A stretch of 23,018 bases of DNA from a virus. Positions 7,742 to 16,284 of this stretch are shown here, piece after piece. The notes beneath the pieces are model-generated. The model was not told the origin of the DNA. It did not search any database and was given only the letters and a program-made list of their open reading frames with translations. Location of the stretch: positions 1 to 23,018 of IMG/VR virus record IMGVR_UViG_3300017788_000186. The stretch is one strand, 5' to 3'. The position numbers and the translations under genes are program-made. The first letter of the stretch is position 1, and each line of letters starts with the position of its first letter.

Positions 7742-8752
7742 TTATCCGGCACTAAAAGAACCGTAAGAAGTGGTCGTAGGTATTGAAGAAACAACAATTC
7801 CATTGCTTCTAGAAATATCAACACTCGGTTCTACTGAAATTTTAACAAAGTCGCCATATCCGACTGCGCCAGCTCCACTACCACTGGGTTGACCTCCACT
7901 GTATCCAGAAGTAAGAACTATCCTAGCAGATACTCGGCTTGCAGATCCTAATTGTGCATTATTAGTGAAAACAAAAAACTTTACATTATTTACATTGGCA
8001 TAATTGCCATCTGTACTATTAACAGTAAAAACCGGAGGAGTAGTGGTGGTTACCGTAGTTCTGTGATTAGCGTAGAAAACCGATGCATTGACTCGTAAAT
8101 CAAAATTGGTGCTGGCAAAATTAATCATATCTCTCATATTTCGACTTTGTCTGCCCTGGGGACCTGCTAGATCTAAAGATTGGCTTTCAAAAAGAAACTT
8201 AAAAGAACCGCCGGCATTGAAAAACTGACAACATGTTGCCGCATTCGCAAAAGTGGCAGAATAGGTCCAAGTAGCAGAAGTAGAAAAATTAAGATTAAAA
8301 GTTTGAGACTCGTCCGGCGAAACAACATCCAATTCGCTAGGATCTGCCAAAAATCTATCAGTTTCTAAATTATCTATGATACCTTTATAATAATTGTATA
8401 CTTGTAATTTTATTTTGTCCGGTGCATATCTAGGATCATCTATAGAATTAACATCAAAGATATTATTAACGGTTGTCGTATCATCTTGTAACGTTAGATT
8501 ATCAGTTACCCAGAGAGCCCCCTTTTGATGAGATCTAGTTTTTATAATATCTAATCGAATATTATCCCATTCTGGATCATCTACTTTTGATGCTGCCGTT
8601 ACTGCCTGGGTTTGTAATAAAGATGTTCCATACCCATATTCATATCTATTTGGTCTTTCTGCAGATGTATAAAAATCAAAGCCGCTTTGTAGTACTGCAC
8701 CTAGTCTTTTTCTTAGATCAGAGTTAAAAGAATCCTGAGTTATTTTTGACAT
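7742..8752 (-). CDS. Virion structural protein, paralogue of the preceding gene
   Basis: The 336-residue protein shares its architecture with the 306-residue product just upstream. Common blocks are an N-terminal SFNSDLRKRL (8-17), EWDNIRLDIIKTRSHQKG (61-78), FFNAGGSF (177-184), AGPQG (196-200) and a glycine-rich GGQPSGSGAGAVGYGD segment (286-301). The rest is rich in Ser, Thr and Asn, typical of beta-structured phage tail proteins. Proteins with the 'FFNAGG...GPQG...SGSGAG.YGD' signature occur in marine T4-like phages, where they are annotated as structural (from memory). GAGGA lies about 7 bases before the ATG. The stop is followed by the largest gap in the window and a late promoter for the next operon. 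Place in the virion is unknown; position after the fibre genes suggests the tail tip or fibres. Confidence 0.65.
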   Translation of the reverse strand: MSKITQDSFNSDLRKRLGAVLQSGFDFYTSAERPNRYEYGYGTSLLQTQAVTAASKVDDPEWDNIRLDIIKTRSHQKGALWVTDNLTLQDDTTTVNNIFDVNSIDDPRYAPDKIKLQVYNYYKGIIDNLETDRFLADPSELDVVSPDESQTFNLNFSTSATWTYSATFANAATCCQFFNAGGSFKFLFESQSLDLAGPQGRQSRNMRDMINFASTNFDLRVNASVFYANHRTTVTTTTPPVFTVNSTDGNYANVNNVKFFVFTNNAQLGSASRVSARIVLTSGYSGGQPSGSGAGAVGYGDFVKISVEPSVDISRSNGIVVSSIPTTTSYGSFSAG

Positions 8753-8766
8753 TTACTTCCTCATAA

Positions 8767-9687
8767 TTAATATGTAATTGGCGCAACAGTGACTGACCAA
8801 TTTAACGGATACAAATAATTAGTGGGTAGGGGGGATACCACGGATAAGGCGCTTTGACGTTGTAAAATACTTATTCCCGCTAAAACTGATACCTGATCAC
8901 CATATCCAGCTGCACCAGCACCAGAACCCGACGGGGCCCCACCTTGATATATAGAATCTAATCTAACTTCAAGTATTAATTGATTAGCCAAAGATATATT
9001 TGACGAATTAATTGCCGATCTAAATCTAACCCTATTACCGGAATATATCGCATCTGCAGAACTTATCGGCGGAGTAAAATCTACATAATTAGAAGTAGAG
9101 GTCTTCCAGTTATCAAAACCAAAAAATTTTGTTCCCATCACAGATGCAAGAGTTACGAAATCTCTGGTCTGAGCTCCCTGAGGACCTGTTAATAAAGGGA
9201 TCAAATTTAAACTTAAAAGAAACCCGCCACCTGCATTAAAAAATTGATTGGCTTCTTGAGGCGTAGCCCAAGTAATAGTTGTCCTATGAAAGGCTTCGCC
9301 GCTAAAAGAAACATTTATATCTGGATTTACCAAAGTAGGAGGAATAACATCCTCATATTGGCCGATTGCCACCAGTGAGCTTTCTAATAAAGCTCTATCA
9401 GCTAATTGAACATATTTTTCTAAAATAGTAGCCGAAACAACGTCCGATTCACTGACATCTGGTAATTGTGATAATGTTGGTTGGATTCCGATTTGATGAA
9501 CTCTGGCCTTGATAATGTCTATTCGAAGATTATCCCATTGTGTGTCATCGATCAATGGATAAAGATTAGTAACAGGATCGAGCTCAATCGGAGAACTGGT
9601 GAGAGTATCGCCGTATTGATCCTCAATAACTTGCTTAATTTTATTTCTAATATTGTTATTAAAAGAACTGGCCGTTATGTCTGTCAC
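8767..9687 (-). CDS. Virion structural protein, GTG start
   Basis: This 306-residue protein carries the same blocks as its downstream paralogue: SSFNNNIRNKI (7-17), WDNLRIDIIKARVHQIG (51-67), FFNAGGGF (149-156), TGPQG (167-171) and GGAPSGSGAGAAGYGD (249-264). Identity is concentrated in these blocks and is low between them, so the duplication is old. The start is a GTG at 9687, chosen because AAGGT lies 7 bases upstream and the protein N-terminus then aligns with the paralogue. A role in the tail is inferred from neighbours and the beta-rich composition. No enzyme motif is visible. Confidence 0.65.
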   Translation of the reverse strand: MTDITASSFNNNIRNKIKQVIEDQYGDTLTSSPIELDPVTNLYPLIDDTQWDNLRIDIIKARVHQIGIQPTLSQLPDVSESDVVSATILEKYVQLADRALLESSLVAIGQYEDVIPPTLVNPDINVSFSGEAFHRTTITWATPQEANQFFNAGGGFLLSLNLIPLLTGPQGAQTRDFVTLASVMGTKFFGFDNWKTSTSNYVDFTPPISSADAIYSGNRVRFRSAINSSNISLANQLILEVRLDSIYQGGAPSGSGAGAAGYGDQVSVLAGISILQRQSALSVVSPLPTNYLYPLNWSVTVAPITY

Positions 9688-9694
9688 AACTTTT

Positions 9695-9699
9695 ACCTT
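9695..9699 (-). promoter_or_regulatory. Ribosome binding site supporting a GTG start
   Basis: AAGGT sits 7 bases before GTG at 9687, in the 13-base gap after the fibre gene stop. No ATG is available nearby, so it decides the start. Confidence 0.6.
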
Positions 9700-9700
9700 T

Positions 9701-11560
9701 TTATAAAATTAAGCATTCAACGATTTTAATTCCGATGTCATCGTCAGTTTCTAGTGCGATCGCAAATACATCATTAGCATTTGGGACTGCCGCAACTGCT
9801 GTTCCGTCATTGCCTGCTATTAACTTCTGACCTTTCTTTACTGATCCTGTAACTTTACAAGGCACACGACCCTTTAATGCTATATATGTCCCGCCCTCCA
9901 ATTCACTGTTCATCATGAAAGCAGGGTTGGCAGAAACTACACCGATCGCACGTTGACCCCACTGGCATGCTTCGACTTCATAATCTCCGTGTTCACAAAT
10001 TGTAACTACAGTTCCAGTTTCATACTCCTCGTCTGCAAGATATTTCTCTGCTAAGTCAGCATAACGTGCCGCAGTAGCGGTACCATTCATAATATTAACA
10101 TTAATATCTCCATTACTGTCTCTAGATACTATAGATGTTTTATCACCACTAGCAGGAACCGTAATTGATGCAGCTACATAAGTTATTCCGACTTTAGTAG
10201 TATCGGTTTTTTCAGAGATTCCTTTAAAAACCCTGGCAGTAATATCTCCATTGGCATCTCTTGCCGCGATTGTATTATTCAATGATCCACCAACAGGTGC
10301 AACTGTTCTGGCCAATCTTTTCTCACCATCATCAACAATCAATGACCCTGCTGATCCCGACACATCACCAGATAAACTTCCTACTACAGTAACTGGGGTT
10401 TGACTTGAACCTACAGAACCGGCAAAGAATCCAGTGAATGTCTTGGTTTGTGCATCATATGCTGTGGTTCCATCGTTAGCAACAATAGATCCAAAAAATT
10501 GATTAGTAGCCGCATTTAATAGTGTTTTAGTTCCCAGACTATTAATAACATTACCTTGTAAATTAGAAAATACCGTGGTAGAATAGATATTTCTATATTT
10601 GCTATCGCTCTTACCTATATCAAACACCGGAATCGTAGTACCGGTTGGAATGTTCGGAAAGAATCCATCTTTGTAGATAATAATCGGATCTCTATCAATA
10701 GTAACATCTTTAATCCTGAGCGTAATAGTTCCAGTGTCTTGAGTTAAACCTTGAGAGTTCTGGATAATTGGAAATTGTCCGCCTTCGACATAAATTCTTA
10801 GAGGTTTAATGCCCGGAAATCCAACTTCAAAACCGTCATATGAAAATGTTACCGGAGTTGTAAAACTGGCCTGATTAGATTTAATGTATTCAGATGCTGC
10901 AACTCCCCCCAACCTATCTGCGTCTGCGGCTGTTCCCCAAAATCTCCAATTAAGAGCAGTAACCCCTGTTATTGAATTGGCCTCTGGTAAAGTGATCCCT
11001 TTCTTAATTTCATTGAAGCCAGCAATCGGATTCGTAGTCGAATCTAATTTAAATGCTGCTTTGCTTATTACTGCTACTGTTTCGTCTGCAACTAATACTT
11101 TTACAATCGCATAGTTTGTACCACCTTCAGCGGTAACTACAACCGCACTAAAAGTTGACGCCCCAAACCCCGGTGCCGTTTGTGGGCCAACTAATATAAA
11201 TTCTGTTCCTGTCCAACAATTTAGTTGATTAGTGCTAGTATTGAACCAAAACTCGCCTTGCTGTAGACCAGTTGGTGCAGTTGCACCAATTTCGGCACCT
11301 CCTGCAGCCTTAAAAATACTTCCATCAAAATATCTAAGACGTTTTTTACCGCTATCGTACCAAATTTGCCCTGTTATTCTTTTTGGCGGCGGTGTTGTAT
11401 TGGCAAAATTTTCTAAAAGATGCAAGAAATTTTCGTTTTGCACCTCGCCGTATCCGGCATAATTTTTACCAACAAATCTTAGATCTGTTGTACTGTCAAT
11501 CGTACCGTCTGGTACATTGGTTAAAAAAGTTCCATTAAATCTGTCTACTTGATATGGCAT
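9701..11560 (-). CDS. Tail fibre protein with shared anchor module and peptidase-G2-like C-terminus
   Basis: The 619 residues begin with the anchor module shared by four genes here: GKNYAGYGEVQNENFLHLLE (31-50), GQIWYDS (64-70), a second GEFWFNTSTNQL (102-113) and LVGP (123-126). The middle has short fibre repeats such as LAR..AP.GG..NNTIAARDANGDI and SIVSRDSNGDI. The last ~120 residues start ARYADLAEKYLADEEYETGT and contain IGVVSANPAFMMNS and ALKGRVPCKVTG. That order (YADLAE, then a GVVS-P block, then a G-RVP-KV block) resembles the peptidase G2 / IMC-type self-cleaving domains found at phage fibre C-termini. A good GGAG lies about 8 bases before the ATG, and an AATAAATA late-promoter-like box lies 19 bases upstream. 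It likely acts as a receptor-binding fibre; self-cleavage is possible but no catalytic residues could be confirmed. Confidence 0.75.
   Translation of the reverse strand: MPYQVDRFNGTFLTNVPDGTIDSTTDLRFVGKNYAGYGEVQNENFLHLLENFANTTPPPKRITGQIWYDSGKKRLRYFDGSIFKAAGGAEIGATAPTGLQQGEFWFNTSTNQLNCWTGTEFILVGPQTAPGFGASTFSAVVVTAEGGTNYAIVKVLVADETVAVISKAAFKLDSTTNPIAGFNEIKKGITLPEANSITGVTALNWRFWGTAADADRLGGVAASEYIKSNQASFTTPVTFSYDGFEVGFPGIKPLRIYVEGGQFPIIQNSQGLTQDTGTITLRIKDVTIDRDPIIIYKDGFFPNIPTGTTIPVFDIGKSDSKYRNIYSTTVFSNLQGNVINSLGTKTLLNAATNQFFGSIVANDGTTAYDAQTKTFTGFFAGSVGSSQTPVTVVGSLSGDVSGSAGSLIVDDGEKRLARTVAPVGGSLNNTIAARDANGDITARVFKGISEKTDTTKVGITYVAASITVPASGDKTSIVSRDSNGDINVNIMNGTATAARYADLAEKYLADEEYETGTVVTICEHGDYEVEACQWGQRAIGVVSANPAFMMNSELEGGTYIALKGRVPCKVTGSVKKGQKLIAGNDGTAVAAVPNANDVFAIALETDDDIGIKIVECLIL
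11398..11470 (-). repeat. Anchor-module DNA repeat, copy in the fourth fibre gene
   Basis: This encodes the conserved GYGE..ENF.HLLENF part of the shared N-terminal module. Positions 11398-11419 are identical over 22 bases to 16108-16129, and 11405-11422 are identical over 18 bases to 14226-14243. Confidence 0.7.
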
Positions 11561-11579
11561 AATTTGGGCTCCGATATTA

Positions 11580-11587
11580 TATTTATT
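11580..11587 (-). promoter_or_regulatory. Candidate late promoter box AATAAATA
   Basis: One mismatch to TATAAATA, within the 33-base gap before the fourth fibre gene and 19 bases from its ATG. The AATAAATATAA context also occurs at 19079-19089 in the same position relative to a gene start. Confidence 0.45.
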
Positions 11588-11593
11588 TTAGAT

Positions 11594-12070
11594 TTACAAT
11601 AGATTTACGCCGCGTTTTGCCCGCTTAATTGCTTCTTCCTCGTCTTCGCTGATCCAATGGAAAGCTTCAGAATTTTGAAAACTAGATACTTTTTGTTGAT
11701 ATATTGCTCGTTGAGTATCTAGAAAATTTATCATTTCGTTAAAAGCATCGGTTTTTATTACAGTTTCGTTGGCTCTCAAAACATCTATAATTATATTCAA
11801 TTGCTTATGAATAGGGTATTGATCTAAAATCTTTACATTAGCACCGTATTTCACCACACTTTCAGTGATCACTGGCTTTATGTTGTAGTTACGAATTTCC
11901 CACTGACTGTAATCACCGTGAAAGTATTCCCCGGATTCCTCATCGATTTCAATATCGAGAATATTAAACTGAGTAAGGTCCATAAAATTAGTCGGAGTTT
12001 TATTGGTTATTTCCCCGATGAGTACTCCTGTAGATTTTAAAAATAATAATCTTCTGTTTTCTTTAGCCAT
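11594..12070 (-). CDS. Small protein between fibre genes, possible fibre assembly factor
   Basis: The 158-residue protein is not confidently recognised. Its N-terminal half is beta-like (RRLLFLKSTGVLIGEI, then FNILDIEIDEESGEYFHGDY). The second half contains ILDQYPIHKQLNIIIDVL, a pattern reminiscent of the 'YP..KQ.N' helix in phage tail fibre assembly chaperones, and ends with a charged helix (SEDEEEAIKRAKRG). The ATG directly abuts the stop of the dioxygenase gene (TAA then ATG), with a GGGGA about 7 bases upstream. Its position between fibre genes fits a chaperone or assembly role, but this rests on one motif and context. Confidence 0.5.
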   Translation of the reverse strand: MAKENRRLLFLKSTGVLIGEITNKTPTNFMDLTQFNILDIEIDEESGEYFHGDYSQWEIRNYNIKPVITESVVKYGANVKILDQYPIHKQLNIIIDVLRANETVIKTDAFNEMINFLDTQRAIYQQKVSSFQNSEAFHWISEDEEEAIKRAKRGVNLL

Positions 12071-12568
12071 TTATAATCCCCAATAAAGAACTAAACTGTA
12101 TTTAGGTCTTTCATTATCATCTATTTTTGTAACTTCATGTTCTATGTGCAAGGGCATATCTAACATCATTCCGGGTTTTTCCTCAATTAAATTTTCAACA
12201 TTATTTTCGTCATACCATACAAAATGATTTTTGTCAGATCTTAAAAAAATTAATTGAAACTTCCAATACAATCCCTGACTGTCTCTATGTCTTAAAAGAT
12301 AATCTCCCGGATCATATCTATTAATTACAAATTCACCTCTCTCATTCTTAGAGTAAGGTAATGTTCTCCAAACTGCTTCTTGCAACTTTTCACTAGCATT
12401 ATAATAAAATAAACTTTTTAAACTACTACTTCCATATTTTGTTTCAAAATTGTCTAGTCTTCCCTGTTGTCTTATTGAAAATTTGTCGCTTTCATTTTCT
12501 GCTAATTCAATAATCTCATTGTAATTAGACAAATAATTATCGATTGTTTTTATATTATCCTTGTACAT
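12071..12568 (-). CDS. 2-oxoglutarate/Fe(II)-dependent dioxygenase
   Basis: This 165-residue protein shows the complete facial triad and cosubstrate site of the superfamily. HRD at H94/D96 follows the strand INRYDPGDYLLR. The distal histidine is H144 in LHIEHEVTKI. R154 lies ten residues on, in NERPKYSLVLYWG, where the 2-oxoglutarate carboxylate is bound. The length matches a compact prolyl-4-hydroxylase-like catalytic core with no extra domain. Such enzymes hydroxylate protein side chains or small molecules using O2 and 2-oxoglutarate. The start codon lies inside the fibre gene upstream (14-base overlap), and the stop abuts the next ATG, so it is translated together with fibre genes. A fibre residue is therefore an attractive but unproven substrate. 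Confidence 0.88.
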   Translation of the reverse strand: MYKDNIKTIDNYLSNYNEIIELAENESDKFSIRQQGRLDNFETKYGSSSLKSLFYYNASEKLQEAVWRTLPYSKNERGEFVINRYDPGDYLLRHRDSQGLYWKFQLIFLRSDKNHFVWYDENNVENLIEEKPGMMLDMPLHIEHEVTKIDDNERPKYSLVLYWGL

Positions 12569-14381
12569 ATTGCCAACTGGATCTGGTGCTGTTAACCTGA
12601 TAAATTAAATCATTATTTCTTGACGGATTATCGACAGTGGTTGTTACCTCAGTTCCCGTTAAAAAGGATCTTCCAATGAATCTTCCAGTAGTCGATGCAG
12701 CCACCGATGATACGTTCTGTATAGTAGATGCAATTCTACATAATGTTCCTGCAGCAAATTGACTAGGGGGTGCCAACGTGTTTAATAATTCTACGACCGA
12801 ACCCGGGCCTCCCTGTGCAGTTTCATTTAATCCCTTTGTATCCAGACTAAAAAAAATCGGAGGAATTAAATCTTCCACCGATTTAGTTTTGTAATCAACA
12901 TATTCTTTAGTAGCTGCATGGAACGGCTGAGTCGGTCTAGCATGTAAGGTTAAAAAACCTGATAACTGACCTCCTGTTACTGGAAACTTTGAATCATCAA
13001 ATACCGTAATATTGACGGTTCCGTTAAAAGGTATACCATTTATATTCCTAGAAGTCTGTAATCTCGTTGCGGTGGCTGCGTTACCATTTAAATTTGCAGT
13101 GATCTCACTGGCTACAAAATTTCCTTGTGCGTCTCTTGCTACTAAATGCAATGGTTGATTCGTTGAATCAGCTTTGATATTCCAAGTTTCGGCAAACGCC
13201 CCAACATATGGATCGCCCGGCTGACCGCCACTTTTAATTGGTACTATATAGTTTCCCGCAAATAAACCTGCATTCGAATTTGCACTAATAACTATATTTT
13301 GTGTTCCATCAAATGATACACCATTAATAGTTCTCGAAACTAAAAGTTTTGAGGCAGTCTGTGCGTTTCCACTTATGTTACCTGTGACATCTCCAATAAA
13401 TGTTGCATTATTACCGGTATTGCCGCTGTCTAATACCTTAACTCCATTAGAAGAAAATATGTCGCCTGTGAGATTTCCTGTAAGATCACCATTGAAGGTG
13501 GCTGTAATTTCACCTGCAGAAAATCCACCTGTGCTATCCCTAGCTACTAGCTTACCGGTAATATTGCTAGAACTAGCATCTACACTCCATAGAACATCCT
13601 GTGTTCCATTAAATGATAGACTATTTCCTACTAAATGAGTACCTCGTGAAATTGAAAAGTTTAAAGAGGCCGGAACTGTGATATCTGCTGTTCCATCAAA
13701 GTTAACTCCATTAATTTTTCTAGGAACAAATAATTTTAATGCAGAAGCTGCAGTGCCATCTAATGCTCCGGTAATATCTGCTGTAGTAGCTAGAGTAATT
13801 CCTTTAGTAAGTTCGGAAAAATTAGGAATTGCATCGGCGGGCCCTATTGTAAAAATATCATTGGATATAATCGCTATAACAACACCATCAATAATCAATT
13901 GAGATATAGCATGAAAGTTTCCATTGAGATCTCTAATTTTTCTCGAGACTAGTCGAGTTGTACCAAACGGCGGATCAACTGCCTCTGGACCGATTATTTT
14001 CCAACCAGCCTGAGAATACGGACTAGTTCCGTCATAAACGAACAATTGATTTGTGGTACTTTTAAACCAAAAATCTCCAATAGACGGAGTAGAGGGAGAA
14101 ATTTCGCTAACTGATGCCGAAGATATCGGACCCCAATCAACGCCGTCATAGACATTTAAAATATTTTTTGAAGAATCAAACCAAATTTGACCCTTTATCG
14201 GAGTCGGTGGAGGACCCCCTGAAGAAAAATTTTCTAAAAGATGTATAAAATTTTCATTCTGAATTTCTCCATATCCGGCATAATTTCTTCCTACTAGTTT
14301 AAGACTTGTAGTAGTATCTATCCTTCCGTCTTCTAGAACTACTAATGCCGTTCCGTCCCATTTGTTAATTTGGTATGCCAT
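12555..14381 (-). CDS. Tail fibre protein with repeated INGV-FDGT motifs
   Basis: The 608 residues start with the shared anchor module: GRNYAGYGEIQNENFIHLLE (31-50), GQIWFDSSKN (64-73), GDFWFKSTTNQLFVYDG (102-118), IIGP (129-132). The shaft has three copies of a fibre repeat of the form L...R.INGV.F.GT..I (about residues 216-235, 346-364 and 441-459), separated by LTGNLTGD and NISGNAQTA type links. Residues 488-608 form a C-terminal module (ATKEYVDY, then a ~100-residue tail with FAAGTLCRIAS and SSWQYVQG) that is also present at the end of the preceding fibre protein. The final codons overlap the dioxygenase gene by 14 bases. AAGGA lies 7 bases before the ATG. It is probably a trimeric fibre or baseplate-attached adhesin. 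Confidence 0.75.
   Translation of the reverse strand: MAYQINKWDGTALVVLEDGRIDTTTSLKLVGRNYAGYGEIQNENFIHLLENFSSGGPPPTPIKGQIWFDSSKNILNVYDGVDWGPISSASVSEISPSTPSIGDFWFKSTTNQLFVYDGTSPYSQAGWKIIGPEAVDPPFGTTRLVSRKIRDLNGNFHAISQLIIDGVVIAIISNDIFTIGPADAIPNFSELTKGITLATTADITGALDGTAASALKLFVPRKINGVNFDGTADITVPASLNFSISRGTHLVGNSLSFNGTQDVLWSVDASSSNITGKLVARDSTGGFSAGEITATFNGDLTGNLTGDIFSSNGVKVLDSGNTGNNATFIGDVTGNISGNAQTASKLLVSRTINGVSFDGTQNIVISANSNAGLFAGNYIVPIKSGGQPGDPYVGAFAETWNIKADSTNQPLHLVARDAQGNFVASEITANLNGNAATATRLQTSRNINGIPFNGTVNITVFDDSKFPVTGGQLSGFLTLHARPTQPFHAATKEYVDYKTKSVEDLIPPIFFSLDTKGLNETAQGGPGSVVELLNTLAPPSQFAAGTLCRIASTIQNVSSVAASTTGRFIGRSFLTGTEVTTTVDNPSRNNDLIYQVNSTRSSWQYVQG
14220..14290 (-). repeat. Anchor-module DNA repeat, copy in the third fibre gene
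   Basis: Same coding block as the repeats at 11398-11470, 16106-16180 and 18265-18330; 14226-14243 matches 11405-11422 exactly. The segment encoding 'YAGYGE' is also nearly identical between these two copies. Confidence 0.65.
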
Positions 14382-14392
14382 TTCCTATTCCT

Positions 14393-16273
14393 TTACGGTT
14401 GTATCTGCCACGATCCCGATTCTAGGATGAAAGTTTTTACAACTCTTGTTATAATAATATCCGAATTTGGTATTGTAATCGGTGAGAATGAAATTTGACC
14501 GATTGCGCTGCCGAACGAAGTGGGACTAACATTTGTTACTACTGTTGTATATGAGGAAGTAAAATTAACTCCTTCTGTTATAGTAAGAGATTCATTTGTG
14601 TTAGTATAATAACTACACAACAATCTTAACACAGTTCCAGGTTGATGTTCAATTGGAAGAAACAATTGATTCAATATAGTCGATATTGCAGCATTGGTTA
14701 ATTGAGATCCCGGAGATGATGGGTCAGAAATATCCATACTAAATGCTAATGGGGCATTCTGAATCGCATAATCGACATATGCCTTCGGTACAGCGTCATT
14801 AGGCTGATTCGGACTTTCTACCTGTCGAGTTATTGCATTATAAACAAATTTTAAATCCTTAATTTCTCTACTACTAACTCTGATATTTCCCGAACCCGAA
14901 GGATTGAACACTAGGTCGGTATTAGTAAATCTTGTAGAAATTTCATTGTCATTAATAAAAATATCATCGACCGTGAAGTCAGTAAATGTGCCAAAAGATG
15001 TTAATCCCGGAGCACTAGTTATCTGAGAACCTAGCGATGTGCCATCAATAACTTTTATTCCATTAATTTTAAATGAGGGTGTTGGCTCACTTGCAGACGA
15101 TTCGAGATTGATACTTTCGGAGCTATTCCATGCTCTTGATGCATTGGTCCATATAAATGTGTGATCCTCTGTTCCCTTAAGGATTATTCCTCCACCGTCG
15201 GCATTAGAATTATTCTGAACGGGTCCTTTGGCTAATTCTATATTTTTGTCTTCAACATTTAAAACTGTAGTATTTAAAGTAACTGTATCTCCCAGTATTG
15301 TTAAATCTCCATTAACAAGTAAACTACCGCCTATTCGAGTTAAACTAGTAGGTACATTCTCAAATATATCAATAGTATCAGTATCACTTCTTGCATTAAT
15401 AACAGTTCTTAACTCAATGTCATTTTTATTTAAAACAAATAAAAGACCTTTAGCTCTGTCATAATTTCCAATAGTTAGATCACCAACCTGATTAATTTTT
15501 ATACTTGCTTGATTTGAAACTCCAAATGTATATCCATCGTTAGAGCTACTTGTTATAGAACCAATCATCGAAACTGCTGGAATATCTGTTCTCACAAATG
15601 ATGTAATTGGTTGATTAAATAGTTTTTCAGAGTTACTAACAGTTACATCAAATTTCACATCATAGGTAGGATCGGTCTCAAACCCCGGAAATTTTCCTGT
15701 GTTAAAACCAATATTAACATCTAGATCTCTCGGATATCCCACTATTTCATTCAATGGGCGGAATTTAGTATTACTAAAAATTCCTAAGAGCGATCCCCCA
15801 ACATACAAAAGAGCGATTGTTTGATCTCTACCTTGACTATCCTTTACTGTCTCAATTATAAATCCGCTCTTTCTTTGAAGTTTACTGTAAGCAGGGCTTA
15901 ACAGAACAGTCGATGTTCCAGTGTAGAAAAATAATTGATCTTTGCTTGTATCATACCATAGATCACCGGATCCCAACCCTAATGGCTGCACAGGGGTAAT
16001 AGCTGCAGAACCAACTGCTTTGAATTCGTTTCCAGTATAAACCTTTATTCTTAATTCTGATGTATCAAACCATAGTTGCCCAGCGATAGGTCTGGCTGGT
16101 CGAACACTATTGGCAAAATTTTCTAAAAGTTTAACAAAATTTTCGTTTAAGGATTCTCCAAAACCGCTGTAATTTTTACCTATAAGTGTGATCGACGAAC
16201 TTAATTGATCTATCTGTCCGTCCGGAACTGTTGCTAGAATATTTCCGTTTGTTTTATTAACAATATATGCCAT
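14393..16273 (-). CDS. Tail fibre protein with shared anchor and C-terminal modules
   Basis: This 626-residue protein has the anchor module GKNYSGFGESLNENFVKLLE (32-51), GQLWFDTS (65-72), GDLWYDTSKDQLFFYTG (103-119). A shaft segment of the type common in marine phage fibres follows: GGSLLVNGDLTILGDTVTL (315-333), then TTVLNVEDKNIELAKG (335-350), which resembles trimeric fibre connector repeats. IRVSSREIKDLKF and AVPKAYVDYAIQ (495-505) lead into a C-terminal ~120-residue module related to that of the next fibre protein (GTVLRLLCSYY and SGSWQIQP against GTLCRIAS and SSWQYVQG). AAGGT lies about 8 bases before the ATG. It is likely a second receptor-binding or structural fibre; its exact place in the virion is unknown. 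Confidence 0.7.
   Translation of the reverse strand: MAYIVNKTNGNILATVPDGQIDQLSSSITLIGKNYSGFGESLNENFVKLLENFANSVRPARPIAGQLWFDTSELRIKVYTGNEFKAVGSAAITPVQPLGLGSGDLWYDTSKDQLFFYTGTSTVLLSPAYSKLQRKSGFIIETVKDSQGRDQTIALLYVGGSLLGIFSNTKFRPLNEIVGYPRDLDVNIGFNTGKFPGFETDPTYDVKFDVTVSNSEKLFNQPITSFVRTDIPAVSMIGSITSSSNDGYTFGVSNQASIKINQVGDLTIGNYDRAKGLLFVLNKNDIELRTVINARSDTDTIDIFENVPTSLTRIGGSLLVNGDLTILGDTVTLNTTVLNVEDKNIELAKGPVQNNSNADGGGIILKGTEDHTFIWTNASRAWNSSESINLESSASEPTPSFKINGIKVIDGTSLGSQITSAPGLTSFGTFTDFTVDDIFINDNEISTRFTNTDLVFNPSGSGNIRVSSREIKDLKFVYNAITRQVESPNQPNDAVPKAYVDYAIQNAPLAFSMDISDPSSPGSQLTNAAISTILNQLFLPIEHQPGTVLRLLCSYYTNTNESLTITEGVNFTSSYTTVVTNVSPTSFGSAIGQISFSPITIPNSDIIITRVVKTFILESGSWQIQP
16106..16180 (-). repeat. 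Anchor-module DNA repeat, copy in the second fibre gene
   Basis: Positions 16108-16129 are identical over 22 bases to 11398-11419, although the intervening fibre genes differ widely. The repeat encodes the ENF.KLLENFAN segment. Confidence 0.7.
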
Positions 16274-16284
16274 TTTGTTATACC

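Noticed and set aside
9699-9706. TATAAAAA before the GTG-start structural gene as a late promoter
   Set aside because: One mismatch within the conserved 3' part of the box, only 11 bases from the start codon, and formed partly by the stop region of the fibre gene.
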